DNA from: JAEINY01 sp942490535
GTDB lineage: Bacteria; Bacteroidota; Bacteroidia; Bacteroidales; Marinilabiliaceae
NCBI GenBank assembly: GCA_942490535.1
Contig: CALNXQ010000001.1
Coordinates: 1 to 64,000, forward strand
Reading direction: 5' to 3'
Length of the DNA: 64,000 bases
In this document: piece after piece, positions 34,468 to 43,042 of the stretch
Position numbering within the stretch: position 1 is the first letter of the stretch
How the letters are laid out: every line of letters starts with the position of its first letter
The notes under the pieces: generated by a model
What the model saw: only the letters and a program-made list of their open reading frames with translations
What the model was told of the DNA's origin: nothing
Databases searched by the model: none
Position numbers and translations under genes: made by a program

Positions 34468-37400
34468 TTATTTTAATATCACTTTTTGAGATTCAACTCC
34501 TAGTGAATGCTTAACTTGAATGATGTACATGCCGTCATTACTCATTGGTTCTCTGTGTGTTGAGTTTGAGTTTAATGAGCCTTGTCTTATTATTTGGCCA
34601 TTCAAATTATAGATTTTAAACGTTGCACTCTCCAATTTTTCTGTTCTAAGGTAAATGTTGCGATCAATGTTGTATATAATTAGATCTGATTCAACTTTAT
34701 TGTCTTCAATATCCGTGGCTAAACCTTGGAAATGAATTAAGAATCGATCATTAATTGTGCCACTTACATTTGTTGTAAATGAATGTTTGATGTTGGTATT
34801 CAGGTTGACAGTGGTGTTGGCTACTAGATCTTCTAATAAAATAATGGTTTCTGGTGAAAAGTTATTGAGCTCTACTTTTTCAATGTCATATGTACCTGGA
34901 TTATTGGCAATGAAGCTTAAGGGAATAGTTAGATTGCCACTTAGTGTTGGTAAGCTATTGATGCATAACTCGGTGGTTCCGATTGTAGTATAGAGTTCAA
35001 CGAAATTTGTATTCTCTGCATTTTTCTTCTCCAAATCATACTTATCTAATTCATTGGTGGCATTGTCATTAAAGGCAATAGCTATTTCATCTCTGTATGT
35101 GCCGTTGACACTGGCCAATTTTAGTACTGGATTTAAGTTTGCTTTTGCACTTTTCAAATAGGAGGTATTGTTATGAATACGAGAACCATTTGTAAACCTA
35201 ACATCTCCTTGTGTGTAGGGGCCTTCAAGAACTTTTACCCAAAAAGCATGATTGGAAGGGATTTGAGAATTTGGAATGTTCACAGCTACACCAATTTCCG
35301 CATTATAGGCTCCATATTGACTTTGATCATTAAGGAAGATCCAAAAGGCATCTACAATATCTGTTTTAGTTATAGCCGGTGAGGTCCATTCCACAGCCGA
35401 TGGATAAGGATTGCCAATCAGATTCCACCCCAGTCCGCCTGGTTCATTACGATAAACTGTTGCTGTTTGAATTCCATTATGTAGAGCACCTGTAAAAACA
35501 AGGTTGTTATTGCTTCTTAGTGCGTAACCTGTGGTGGATACCATAGCAGCGGCCGGATTTGAAGGGATGTATTTACCGGATGGATTATCCCAGTAAAACA
35601 TACCACCATCAGCACCAATTGAAGTTTGTGAAGCCCCACTTACTGCTGGCGAGACATAATACGTCCGATTGGAAGCAGAAATCTGCTGGTGAACTCTGAC
35701 ATTAGCAGAGTTGATTGTTAAAGTTCCATCGTTAATTAATGATGCGTTTTGATTTGCAGATGAATAGAGATCTAGAGATCCAAGCGCAGTCACATTTCCA
35801 GATGTCCCAATTGTTAACTGGGCCTCAGGCTCTACTTCAATATTATTTACTGTGATTACATCATTCATGTAGGGGAAATTAGCCGCTGAAGACGGCACAT
35901 AAATACTACCTTGATTAACGTATGCCGCTGACCAGTTAGCCGGATCATTAAATACGTTTGAGGCATTTCCAGTCCATGTATTTGTGATGTTTCTGATAAA
36001 AGCCAATTGTTCCACAGTAGAATATTGATTGTATAATCCTTCCTTAGTTACAACATAGATATAGCGTGTGGTATTGATGGCGATTATTGAAATGTTAATT
36101 GTTGAACGAAAATCAACATTTGCTAGCATTCCACCATTCCCTGATAAGATAGCAGGATTATTGTTTTCATCTTGACCCACTTCGATTTGAGCGGCAGTAG
36201 GAGCTATTGCACTTGATGTAATGACATAACTGTATGTTCCGTCTTTATGTGTTTGACCAACTAAATCAATTGCAGTTTCAGTTTGGTTTTCTGTGAATGG
36301 GAAACCATTTGCCCAGTTAGGGGGAGTGATTGTGGTAAATCTCCAATAGTTAGAAATGCTATTATCTATACCAGGGAATGCATCACCAGTTAGCGATTCA
36401 ACGGCACCTTCATCAATGACCACATAATAGGACGTATTCAGATTATAATCTGTTAATAGGTCAATCGTCAATACATTGTTTAATATGCTTACCTGAGCAG
36501 GGTATTGAATAGTCCCATTCTGGAAAATGCATTGAAAAACAGGTGTAATTGGATCCGCAGCATCATAGATGTATAAGTATTTATTGGTGGCGGATTGATT
36601 AGCTTGAATATTCTTGTCAAAAGTTAATGTGAGTACTTTATTTAAAGGTACTTCAGTGGCATCTTGAAGAGGATCAAGAGTTGTTATACCGGGAGGATCT
36701 GTTACCGTGGAAAAACGATAGTTGTTCGAAGGGCTGTTATTAATACCGGTAAATGTTGTTCCATCAGTACCTTTAATGGCACCATATTCAACTTCCAGGT
36801 AATAGGTTTTACTAGGTTCAAAAGTACTTGGTGGATCAATGGTCAAAACATTGTTTAAAACACTGATTCCTTTGCCTGCTTCAAATGAACCATTTCGTGA
36901 ATAAATGCTTAGGAACTCACTGTCATCAGCAGCATCCCTAATTCTGATGTAATAGAAATTGGCCGTTGAATTAGCTTGAATATTTTTATCGAATGTTAAT
37001 TGAATTGTTTTATCTACAGGAACTTCAGTGGCATCTTGCAAGGGGTCGAATACTGTTATTGTTGGTGGTATTTCTGTATGAAAACGCCAGGTTGTTGTCA
37101 CATTATCAATTCCGGCAAATGGCGCACCTTGAAGTGATTCAACGGCACCAGCATCTATTGTGAAATAATAATCAGTGTCGATTTCCAAATTAATTGTCGG
37201 ATCTATTGTCAGCACGTTGTTTAAGAGGCTCACTCCTTTGCCTGGCTGAATAACTCCATTATCAATTAAACATTCAAGAAGAGGGGTGATGTCACCGTTT
37301 TTAAAAAGCCTTACGTAAGCTGAAGTTGCAGTTTGATTGGCTTGAATATCCCGATCAAATGTTAACGAGAAAACTTTTTGAATAGAAACGCCAGTGGCAT

Positions 37401-38586
37401 CTTGAAATGGATCATATGCAGAAACTGTTGCGGCTGGAAGATCGGTCGCTGTTGTAAAGGTCCATCCCGGATTACCAGTATCACTAAAACCATTAAATGG
37501 TGAACCGTTAACCGAAAGGGTGTTGGTAGGAATATAGAATGCATACTCTGTGGTAGCGTCAAGGACGTCCTCAGAAAGATCAACCGTAAACGATGCCCCA
37601 TTGACTGTTAAACGTGAATCTCTATCCCCATAAAATGGCGAAGTTCCCGTAGCCAGATTTATTGGATTATCTGCAGGTGCCGATGTTTTATATACTGTAA
37701 TGAACTTTCCATCAGCAAATGAAATAGTATTTGAAAAAGTAGCATTCAATATTGGTGTTCTTGCAACATCAGTGGCTCCATTCACAGGATCTAAAGTCGG
37801 AATTTCAGGGGCCACGGTAGAAAAGGCCCAAGTCGGATTATTAAAGTCATTGAAACTATCAAAAGAAATTCCATCCACAAGAATTACGTTACTGGCGGCG
37901 TAAACGGCAAATGTTTTTCCAGCAAGTAGCACATCTCCACTGAGATCAATAGTTAGTTGGTTACCTGAAGTAGTAAGTCTGGAATCCTTAGGTACAAAAG
38001 GAGGATTTCCTGTGTTTAATGTTATGTTGTTTGCAAAATTATCTGTTTGAAAGACGACTATCGATTGATTGGCATTGAATGTAACGTTACCAGAAAATAC
38101 ACCAGTCATTGTAGGACTTTGAGTGATCTCAGTTGCGCCATTTGCCGGGTCAAGAGTTGGTGTAGCATCAGTTGTAAAGGTCCAATTGGGATTACCAAAA
38201 TCGTTGAAACCGTCATAGGAACTCCCATCAACCAGAATAACATTGCTCGCGGCATAAACTGCATATTCATTACCTGGATCCAATAGGTCCCCAGTCAAAT
38301 CAATTGTTAATTGGGATCCATTGATAGATAGTCTGGGATCCATTGGTGATGGAGGGAAAACAGCTCCAGTTACTAAAGCTATGTTTTCAGCCGGGTTGGA
38401 GGTTTTAAAAATAAATATAGTTTGTCCAGAACCAAGTGTAACATTACCTGAGAAAGTGGCAGTTAAAGTTGGGCTTTTACTAACACTTGTTGCTCCATTT
38501 GCAGGAACTAGTGTTTGTGCCTGGGTGCTTATCAGTGCAGTGAATAGCAGTATTTGAATAAGGAAGTATAAATTTTTCATAGACAT
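34468..38586 (-). CDS. Secreted multi-Ig (Big_5-like) protein with T9SS sorting domain
   Basis: A 1372-residue cell-surface or secreted protein. A signal peptide (about 1-24) is followed by six Ig-like repeats of 110-125 residues, each opening with a form of LxPxxGATxV or DPLQDATEVP and ending in WTFTT or YRFST. Repeats 1-3 and 4-6 form two subtypes (the second shares LTFDKNIQAN and LNNVLTIDP). Then comes a 'WTGNxSNVFNDPANW' module with beta-helix-like strands (about 870-1150), and a C-terminal type A T9SS sorting domain of about 75 residues (IYNLNGQIIRQGSL, GMYIIQVK). The Ig repeats suggest adhesion or carbohydrate binding; the ligand is unknown. Confidence 0.88.
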   Translation of the reverse strand: MSMKNLYFLIQILLFTALISTQAQTLVPANGATSVSKSPTLTATFSGNVTLGSGQTIFIFKTSNPAENIALVTGAVFPPSPMDPRLSINGSQLTIDLTGDLLDPGNEYAVYAASNVILVDGSSYDGFNDFGNPNWTFTTDATPTLDPANGATEITQSPTMTGVFSGNVTFNANQSIVVFQTDNFANNITLNTGNPPFVPKDSRLTTSGNQLTIDLSGDVLLAGKTFAVYAASNVILVDGISFDSFNDFNNPTWAFSTVAPEIPTLDPVNGATDVARTPILNATFSNTISFADGKFITVYKTSAPADNPINLATGTSPFYGDRDSRLTVNGASFTVDLSEDVLDATTEYAFYIPTNTLSVNGSPFNGFSDTGNPGWTFTTATDLPAATVSAYDPFQDATGVSIQKVFSLTFDRDIQANQTATSAYVRLFKNGDITPLLECLIDNGVIQPGKGVSLLNNVLTIDPTINLEIDTDYYFTIDAGAVESLQGAPFAGIDNVTTTWRFHTEIPPTITVFDPLQDATEVPVDKTIQLTFDKNIQANSTANFYYIRIRDAADDSEFLSIYSRNGSFEAGKGISVLNNVLTIDPPSTFEPSKTYYLEVEYGAIKGTDGTTFTGINNSPSNNYRFSTVTDPPGITTLDPLQDATEVPLNKVLTLTFDKNIQANQSATNKYLYIYDAADPITPVFQCIFQNGTIQYPAQVSILNNVLTIDLLTDYNLNTSYYVVIDEGAVESLTGDAFPGIDNSISNYWRFTTITPPNWANGFPFTENQTETAIDLVGQTHKDGTYSYVITSSAIAPTAAQIEVGQDENNNPAILSGNGGMLANVDFRSTINISIIAINTTRYIYVVTKEGLYNQYSTVEQLAFIRNITNTWTGNASNVFNDPANWSAAYVNQGSIYVPSSAANFPYMNDVITVNNIEVEPEAQLTIGTSGNVTALGSLDLYSSANQNASLINDGTLTINSANVRVHQQISASNRTYYVSPAVSGASQTSIGADGGMFYWDNPSGKYIPSNPAAAMVSTTGYALRSNNNLVFTGALHNGIQTATVYRNEPGGLGWNLIGNPYPSAVEWTSPAITKTDIVDAFWIFLNDQSQYGAYNAEIGVAVNIPNSQIPSNHAFWVKVLEGPYTQGDVRFTNGSRIHNNTSYLKSAKANLNPVLKLASVNGTYRDEIAIAFNDNATNELDKYDLEKKNAENTNFVELYTTIGTTELCINSLPTLSGNLTIPLSFIANNPGTYDIEKVELNNFSPETIILLEDLVANTTVNLNTNIKHSFTTNVSGTINDRFLIHFQGLATDIEDNKVESDLIIYNIDRNIYLRTEKLESATFKIYNLNGQIIRQGSLNSNSTHREPMSNDGMYIIQVKHSLGVESQKVILK

Positions 38587-38703
38587 TAATTTTCAATTAG
38601 GGCTAAATAGTGTATACGACTCAGTAAAAATAAGGTTATAAGCTTGGATTATTATGTTTTTTTTTTAAAATAAATTCTAGTTCATTCAGTATTTCTAAGC
38701 TAT

Positions 38704-39423
38704 CTACTTGGTGGTTAATCTCGCCAAATAATCATAATGATCCCCCTCTGCTATCTTCTCAAACGAAAATCCGTTTTCAGTACACTTTTGCGCCATTAAT
38801 GAGTCATCAATAAACAACCAGTTAAATGGTTTTGATTTGGCTTTTTTATAGCGCATGTTATAAGTAACTTCCCCATAATAACGATCTTGAAGTGGTATGC
38901 AATAACTGTCTTCGTCCACATAGAGGTAGCGCAGATCAGAACTATCCATTAATACTTGTCCACCTGGAGCTACAAGCTCTTTGACCTTATCAAAAAAAGC
39001 AGTCATATTACTTATTTGACCAACCAACCCGATGCCATTCATTAGTAATAGCAAGGTATCATATTTTTCAATGCTTGTAAAGTTAAAAAAGTCACTGGTA
39101 ATGGTGCTTTTCACGCCTCTTTGTAAAGCAACCTGATTATTTAATGGTGAAATGTCCAGGCAATCTATTGAAAGCCCCTTCTCCTGGAGGTATAAGGCAT
39201 GCGATCCAACACCGGAACCGATGTCTAATACCTTGCCTTGACAAAGAGTCAATGCTTTTTGTTCCAAAGCAGGCATTTGGTTAAAGGATCGGAATAGATA
39301 TTTTACCGGAATGTAGTCATCCTCAGCAATGTTAGATCGGACGGTTATTTTGCCATTTTGTTCACCTTGAAGATAAGCAAGGCTAGCCAATCCCATTGGA
39401 TCATTTTCCTGTGTATATGTCAT
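38704..39423 (-). CDS. Class I SAM-dependent methyltransferase
   Basis: A 239-residue Rossmann-fold methyltransferase. Motif I is VLDIGSGVGSHALYLQ (about 69-84), the acidic end of strand 2 is CLDISPLN, and motif IV is LLLLMNGIG. The substrate is not identifiable. It diverges from the NahK-like kinase gene with a -7 box on each side. Confidence 0.85.
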   Translation of the reverse strand: MTYTQENDPMGLASLAYLQGEQNGKITVRSNIAEDDYIPVKYLFRSFNQMPALEQKALTLCQGKVLDIGSGVGSHALYLQEKGLSIDCLDISPLNNQVALQRGVKSTITSDFFNFTSIEKYDTLLLLMNGIGLVGQISNMTAFFDKVKELVAPGGQVLMDSSDLRYLYVDEDSYCIPLQDRYYGEVTYNMRYKKAKSKPFNWLFIDDSLMAQKCTENGFSFEKIAEGDHYDYLARLTTK

Positions 39424-39447
39424 GTGTGTAGTTCTCTGTATTTAAGG

Positions 39448-39455
39448 CAAAAATA
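39448..39455 (-). promoter_or_regulatory. -7 box of the methyltransferase gene
   Basis: Minus-strand TATTTTTG, 25 bases before the start codon. Confidence 0.45.
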
Positions 39456-39585
39456 CGAAATTGACCGGTGATTTACAACCTGGAAAGGATCTCTGCTTTT
39501 ATAGGATATAAATATTAATGAAACGTTATGAAAGGAAAATTTTTTTAAAACGAAATCAAAAGATAGGTTTTTAGGAAGGAAATTG

Positions 39586-39593
39586 TAAATTTG
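39586..39593 (+). promoter_or_regulatory. -7 box of the NahK-like kinase gene
   Basis: TAAATTTG (TAnnTTTG), 31 bases before ATG 39624. There is no clear -33. Confidence 0.5.
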
Positions 39594-39623
39594 GCTCCTA
39601 CAAATTTTATGAAATAAAAAATT

Positions 39624-40721
39624 ATGGGCTCGAATATTGAAAGCATTGTCAAGCAATTTAAGATTGCAGGCACCTTTAAAAGTGCAGATATTTTTGGAAA
39701 TGGTTTGATTAATACAACTTACAAAGTTGTTACAGTGGAGGATGAGAAACCAAATTATTTGTTGCAAATCATCAATCATCACATATTTAAAAATGTGCCT
39801 GAATTAACACAGAACATCAAGCGTGTCACCGATCACATTCGTGGAAAACTCGCTAACATTCCGGGGGTTGATTTGGATCGTCAGGTATTAACGCCAATCG
39901 ATACGTTTGATGGCTTAGGATTTGTGAAGGATGAAGAAGGTAATTACTGGCGGGTATTCCTATTTATTGGAAATACCCGTTCGTATGATAAGTTGGAGAA
40001 TGGGAATCAGGCCTTTCAAGGGGGGAAAGCATTTGGTCAATTTCAGAAAATGTTATCCGATCTGCCCGGAGAACCGCTTTATCCGGTATTACCCGATTTT
40101 CACAATACTGAAATGCGTATTTTGAATTTTATTGAACGCGTAAAAGCAAATCCGGTGAATCGCCTGGCGGAAGTGCAAACGGAGGTTGACTATCTTTTAG
40201 AGCGTTCTGAAGAATATAAAAAGATTGTACAAATGGGACGTGAAGGTATCATTCCGGAACGTATCGTTCATCAGGATACAAAATTCAATAATGTGTTGTT
40301 GGATGAGAATGATGAAATTTTGTGTGTGATTGATTTGGATACAGTAATGCCCGGTTATGTCTGTTACGATATTGGTGATGCCATTCGTAATGGGGCTAAC
40401 ACTGGGTTGGAAGATGATCGTAATCTCGATAATGTCAGTCTGAACCTCGAGTTGTATGAAGGTTTCATCAAAGGCTTTTTACAGGAAACTAAAGACGTGC
40501 TAACACCTGCTGAAATTGATACCTTGGCCTTTGGAGCTAAGCTGTTAACCTATGAACAGGCAGTTCGCTTCCTGGATGATTATATCGATGGGGATAATTA
40601 TTATAAAGTGAATGCACCCGATCATAACCTGGTGAGAACGCGTGCGCAAATCAAATTGCTGAAGAGCATGGAAGCCAATTGGGATCAGATGCAAGCGATT
40701 GTTACGAAGTATGCAAATTAA
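39624..40721 (+). CDS. Phosphotransferase, N-acetylhexosamine 1-kinase (NahK)-like
   Basis: A 365-residue kinase of the APH/choline-kinase fold. The catalytic loop is HQDTKFNNVLLDE and the metal site is IDLDTVMPGYVCYDIGDAIR. The N-terminal GNGLINTTYKVV resembles the NahK nucleotide loop. NahK-type enzymes phosphorylate GlcNAc/GalNAc at C1 in hexosamine salvage, and many are mis-annotated as mucin-desulfating sulfatases. It is followed after 8 bases by a CBM9-like protein, so the two are co-transcribed. Whether it serves sugar salvage for the PUL is inference. Confidence 0.82.
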   Translation: MGSNIESIVKQFKIAGTFKSADIFGNGLINTTYKVVTVEDEKPNYLLQIINHHIFKNVPELTQNIKRVTDHIRGKLANIPGVDLDRQVLTPIDTFDGLGFVKDEEGNYWRVFLFIGNTRSYDKLENGNQAFQGGKAFGQFQKMLSDLPGEPLYPVLPDFHNTEMRILNFIERVKANPVNRLAEVQTEVDYLLERSEEYKKIVQMGREGIIPERIVHQDTKFNNVLLDENDEILCVIDLDTVMPGYVCYDIGDAIRNGANTGLEDDRNLDNVSLNLELYEGFIKGFLQETKDVLTPAEIDTLAFGAKLLTYEQAVRFLDDYIDGDNYYKVNAPDHNLVRTRAQIKLLKSMEANWDQMQAIVTKYAN

Positions 40722-40729
40722 TTTGGAGC

Positions 40730-41365
40730 ATGAAAAAGTTATTTGTACCACCCATTAAACTGATTGATGATTCGTTGGAGACCGTTAGTCAGGCCCTTGA
40801 TGTGTGTCAGTCTCAACCAATAGATGTGGTGAATTGGGCGGCTTATCCTTATAAGCCTGATGTGTCTTTTAAAATGGCCTATTCAGAGGAGGCTTTGTAT
40901 TTGAAGTTTTCTGTTCGTGAAAATGCCGTAAGGGCGGTTAATGATCAACCAAACGGTTCTGTTTGGGAAGATAGCTGTTGTGAGTTCTTTTGTGATTTTG
41001 ATGGACAGGGTTATTATAATCTGGAAACAAATTGCATCGGCACCCAGTTGTTGGGATGGGGTAGTACGGATCGGGAGCGTGCTGATGCAAGGGTTATTAA
41101 TTCCATCAAAAAGCAGTCAAGTCTGGGCGATAAACCATTTGAGGTGAAAACTGGTGAGTTCAATTATGATTTAGTGATGGCTATTCCGGCCTCTACATTT
41201 TATAAGCACCACTTATCCTTTAAAAAGGGGATGCGTTTTCGTGCCAATTTTTATAAATGTGGTGACAAAACACCCGATGTTCACTTTTTAAGTTGGAATC
41301 CCATTGAAGTGGAGAAACCTAATTTTCATTTACCAGCGTTTTTTGGTGAAGTGGAATTGATATAG
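40730..41365 (+). CDS. CBM9-like carbohydrate-binding protein
   Basis: A 211-residue DOMON/CBM9-type beta-sandwich without a signal peptide (cytoplasmic in this form). Landmarks are the core strands FKMAYSEEALYLKFSVRE, VWEDSCCEFFCDFDG, YYNLETNCIG and FLSWNPIEVEKPNFHLP, which are the usual Bacteroidota 'carbohydrate-binding family 9-like' set. ATG 40730 is used because the upstream codons overlap the preceding gene. It may bind a sugar or sugar phosphate handled by the kinase. Confidence 0.8.
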   Translation: MKKLFVPPIKLIDDSLETVSQALDVCQSQPIDVVNWAAYPYKPDVSFKMAYSEEALYLKFSVRENAVRAVNDQPNGSVWEDSCCEFFCDFDGQGYYNLETNCIGTQLLGWGSTDRERADARVINSIKKQSSLGDKPFEVKTGEFNYDLVMAIPASTFYKHHLSFKKGMRFRANFYKCGDKTPDVHFLSWNPIEVEKPNFHLPAFFGEVELI

Positions 41366-41390
41366 GGAGTTAATGATACATGGTTTAGCA

Positions 41391-41423
41391 AAAAAAGTCA
41401 TCTCAGCTAGAGATGACTTTTTG
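41391..41423. terminator. Terminator shared by the kinase operon and the DUF4136 gene
   Basis: Perfect 13-bp stem (41392-41404 / 41410-41422) with a 5-base loop and A/T runs on both sides. The rebuilt DUF4136 stop (41436-41438) lies 13 bases away on the minus strand. Confidence 0.85.
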
Positions 41424-41474
41424 TTATAAATTCTGTTAGGTCGGATATTTTCGATACATATTTTTAATGACTTC

Positions 41475-42514
41475 ATGCGAATCAAGAGTTAAAACACTAA
41501 TGAAATAAAAGCAGCAGCTAATCTTCCAAATGCATGTATCATTAGCCCCTTAGTAGATCTAACTTTGCTCGCTTTTTGAATATCTGTTTTTTCAATTAGC
41601 CAATTAAATATAGCTTCTACTGGTTGTCGCACTCTGGATACTGCAGTTGAGTATAAATCATCAGCTGCTTTAATTCTGTGTTTTATTACATCTGCCATTC
41701 CTTTCACCCCTTTAACCGGGGCAAGCATTTCTGAATTTTGCTGATTTATCATCCTCTTATTCAAATCATTTATGAAATAGATTTTATCTCCATAAAAAGT
41801 TCTATTTTCTATTCCAGACCATGCATCTTTAAAGACTGTCACATCATTAACTGATGCTGGTGTAAATAATATTTGCTCAGGGTGCGGCAATTTACCTATT
41901 CGTCTAAAACCAAGTAAGTGTAATTTAAGTCCATAGTAATATATCCCTTTTGTTGAGCAGAAGCCTTTATCCGTTATTTCTGTAGCAACTTTACCTGTAC
42001 GCTTTCCAGAGCAAGTGATAATGGGCATTGAATCTAATAAGCTCTGATCCAGACAGCAATCTTCCGGCAGATGATCTGTTAAAATAATTTCAACCAATCT
42101 GCTAAAAGCTGAATCTAGCATATTAAGCCTATTATTAAAGGCACTATAGCTTCCAAGCTTAGGAAACCAGGATTTTAAATACTCAAAAGCAAAACGATGG
42201 ATATGCTTTATTTTTGTATGTCCTTCATGATGAATCGCATATAAATATATCGTCATAATCTCTTGATCGGTAAATTCTGGTTTATTATTGTTGCTAAACC
42301 TTTCACAATAGAATTGAAGTTCTTCAAACTTATCACAAATAAAAAGGTAAATACTTATTAACTTGTCGTCCTTATCCTTGGGAATCATATCTAATTGTCA
42401 ATTCGAAACTGACTTCAAGATACTGATTTTCAAGGATTTAAACAACATTAAGCGCTTAGTTTTTAAGGGGTTATGTAACTATTTTCTCATATATTCTCAA
42501 CTCTTGATTCGCAT
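41475..42514 (-). mobile_element. IS982-like insertion sequence, complete
   Basis: 1040 bases bounded by perfect 16-bp inverted repeats: ATGCGAATCAAGAGTT at 41475-41490 and its complement at 42499-42514. A 5-base target duplication, ACTTC, lies at 41470-41474 and 42515-42519. The left repeat overlaps the transposase stop codon. Both ends and the single open frame are intact, and the host gene can be restored without scars, so insertion is recent. Confidence 0.93.
41489..42388 (-). CDS. DDE transposase, IS982-like
   Basis: A 299-residue DDE-type transposase. Visible landmarks: LLDSMPIITCSGKRTGK (first Asp, IS982-type DSxPI..C..R), YYGLKLHLLG, FYGDKIYFIND (second Asp) and RQPVEAIFNWLIEKT (catalytic Glu in a helix). 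The N-terminus carries the usual helical DNA-binding region (DQEIMTIYLYAIHHEG). Length is normal for the family and the frame is uninterrupted. Family assignment is from these motifs only. Confidence 0.85.
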   Translation of the reverse strand: MIPKDKDDKLISIYLFICDKFEELQFYCERFSNNNKPEFTDQEIMTIYLYAIHHEGHTKIKHIHRFAFEYLKSWFPKLGSYSAFNNRLNMLDSAFSRLVEIILTDHLPEDCCLDQSLLDSMPIITCSGKRTGKVATEITDKGFCSTKGIYYYGLKLHLLGFRRIGKLPHPEQILFTPASVNDVTVFKDAWSGIENRTFYGDKIYFINDLNKRMINQQNSEMLAPVKGVKGMADVIKHRIKAADDLYSTAVSRVRQPVEAIFNWLIEKTDIQKASKVRSTKGLMIHAFGRLAAAFISLVF

Positions 42515-43042
42515 ACTTCATTTATTTCGCGCGTTCGTTTATCTCCGCTTGTGGAATTAGAGATTCCTTCTGCTCTACCCTCCCAAATTAGCCTTTTTTG
42601 TTTGATGTTGATAATACTCACAAATAAGGTGCCTTCCACAGAGCTCTTAACATCCGTTGAAGTATACCAAGGTCCCCATACATAGGGGGAAATCCCTCCG
42701 TAATGCGTATTCGTTATCACTACCTTTTCTTTGGACGTTACATAGCTATTTATGAGCAGGTCTGGTGTGTCTGATAAGTGGTGGCCTCTTCTTTCCATTT
42801 CAACAGTTATAGCATGTTTTATTCGGCGCTTGTCAAGTTCATTTAGTTTTATTTCCTCAAAGGATTGACTGAAATTAAATGACTTGAATCCTCTAAAATC
42901 AACTGATGGGTCCCAATCAGCAGTTGTGTTAAATGAAACACAGCCACTACCCAGTATGAGGATTGATAGGAAGGTTAAAATTAGATGTTTCATACTGCAT
43001 ATTTTTAGAGTCTTCGAATTTGAAAGTTTATCTCCTTTGTTG

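Larger units (their letters stand above)
41436..42993 (-). pseudogene. DUF4136 lipoprotein gene split by an insertion sequence
   Basis: The intact part runs from ATG 42993 down to 42515. Its product has a lipobox (LGSGC, Cys17), then TADWDPSVDFRGFKSFNF and RRIKHAITVEMERRGH, typical of DUF4136 lipoproteins. The frame then enters the IS and stops at 42487 after 9 foreign residues. Removing the IS and one 5-base target copy restores REINEVIKNMYRKYPT and a stop at 41436-41438, the normal DUF4136 C-terminus. The orphaned 3' end is 41436-41474. The truncated lipoprotein may still be made, but lacks its last helix. Confidence 0.92.
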
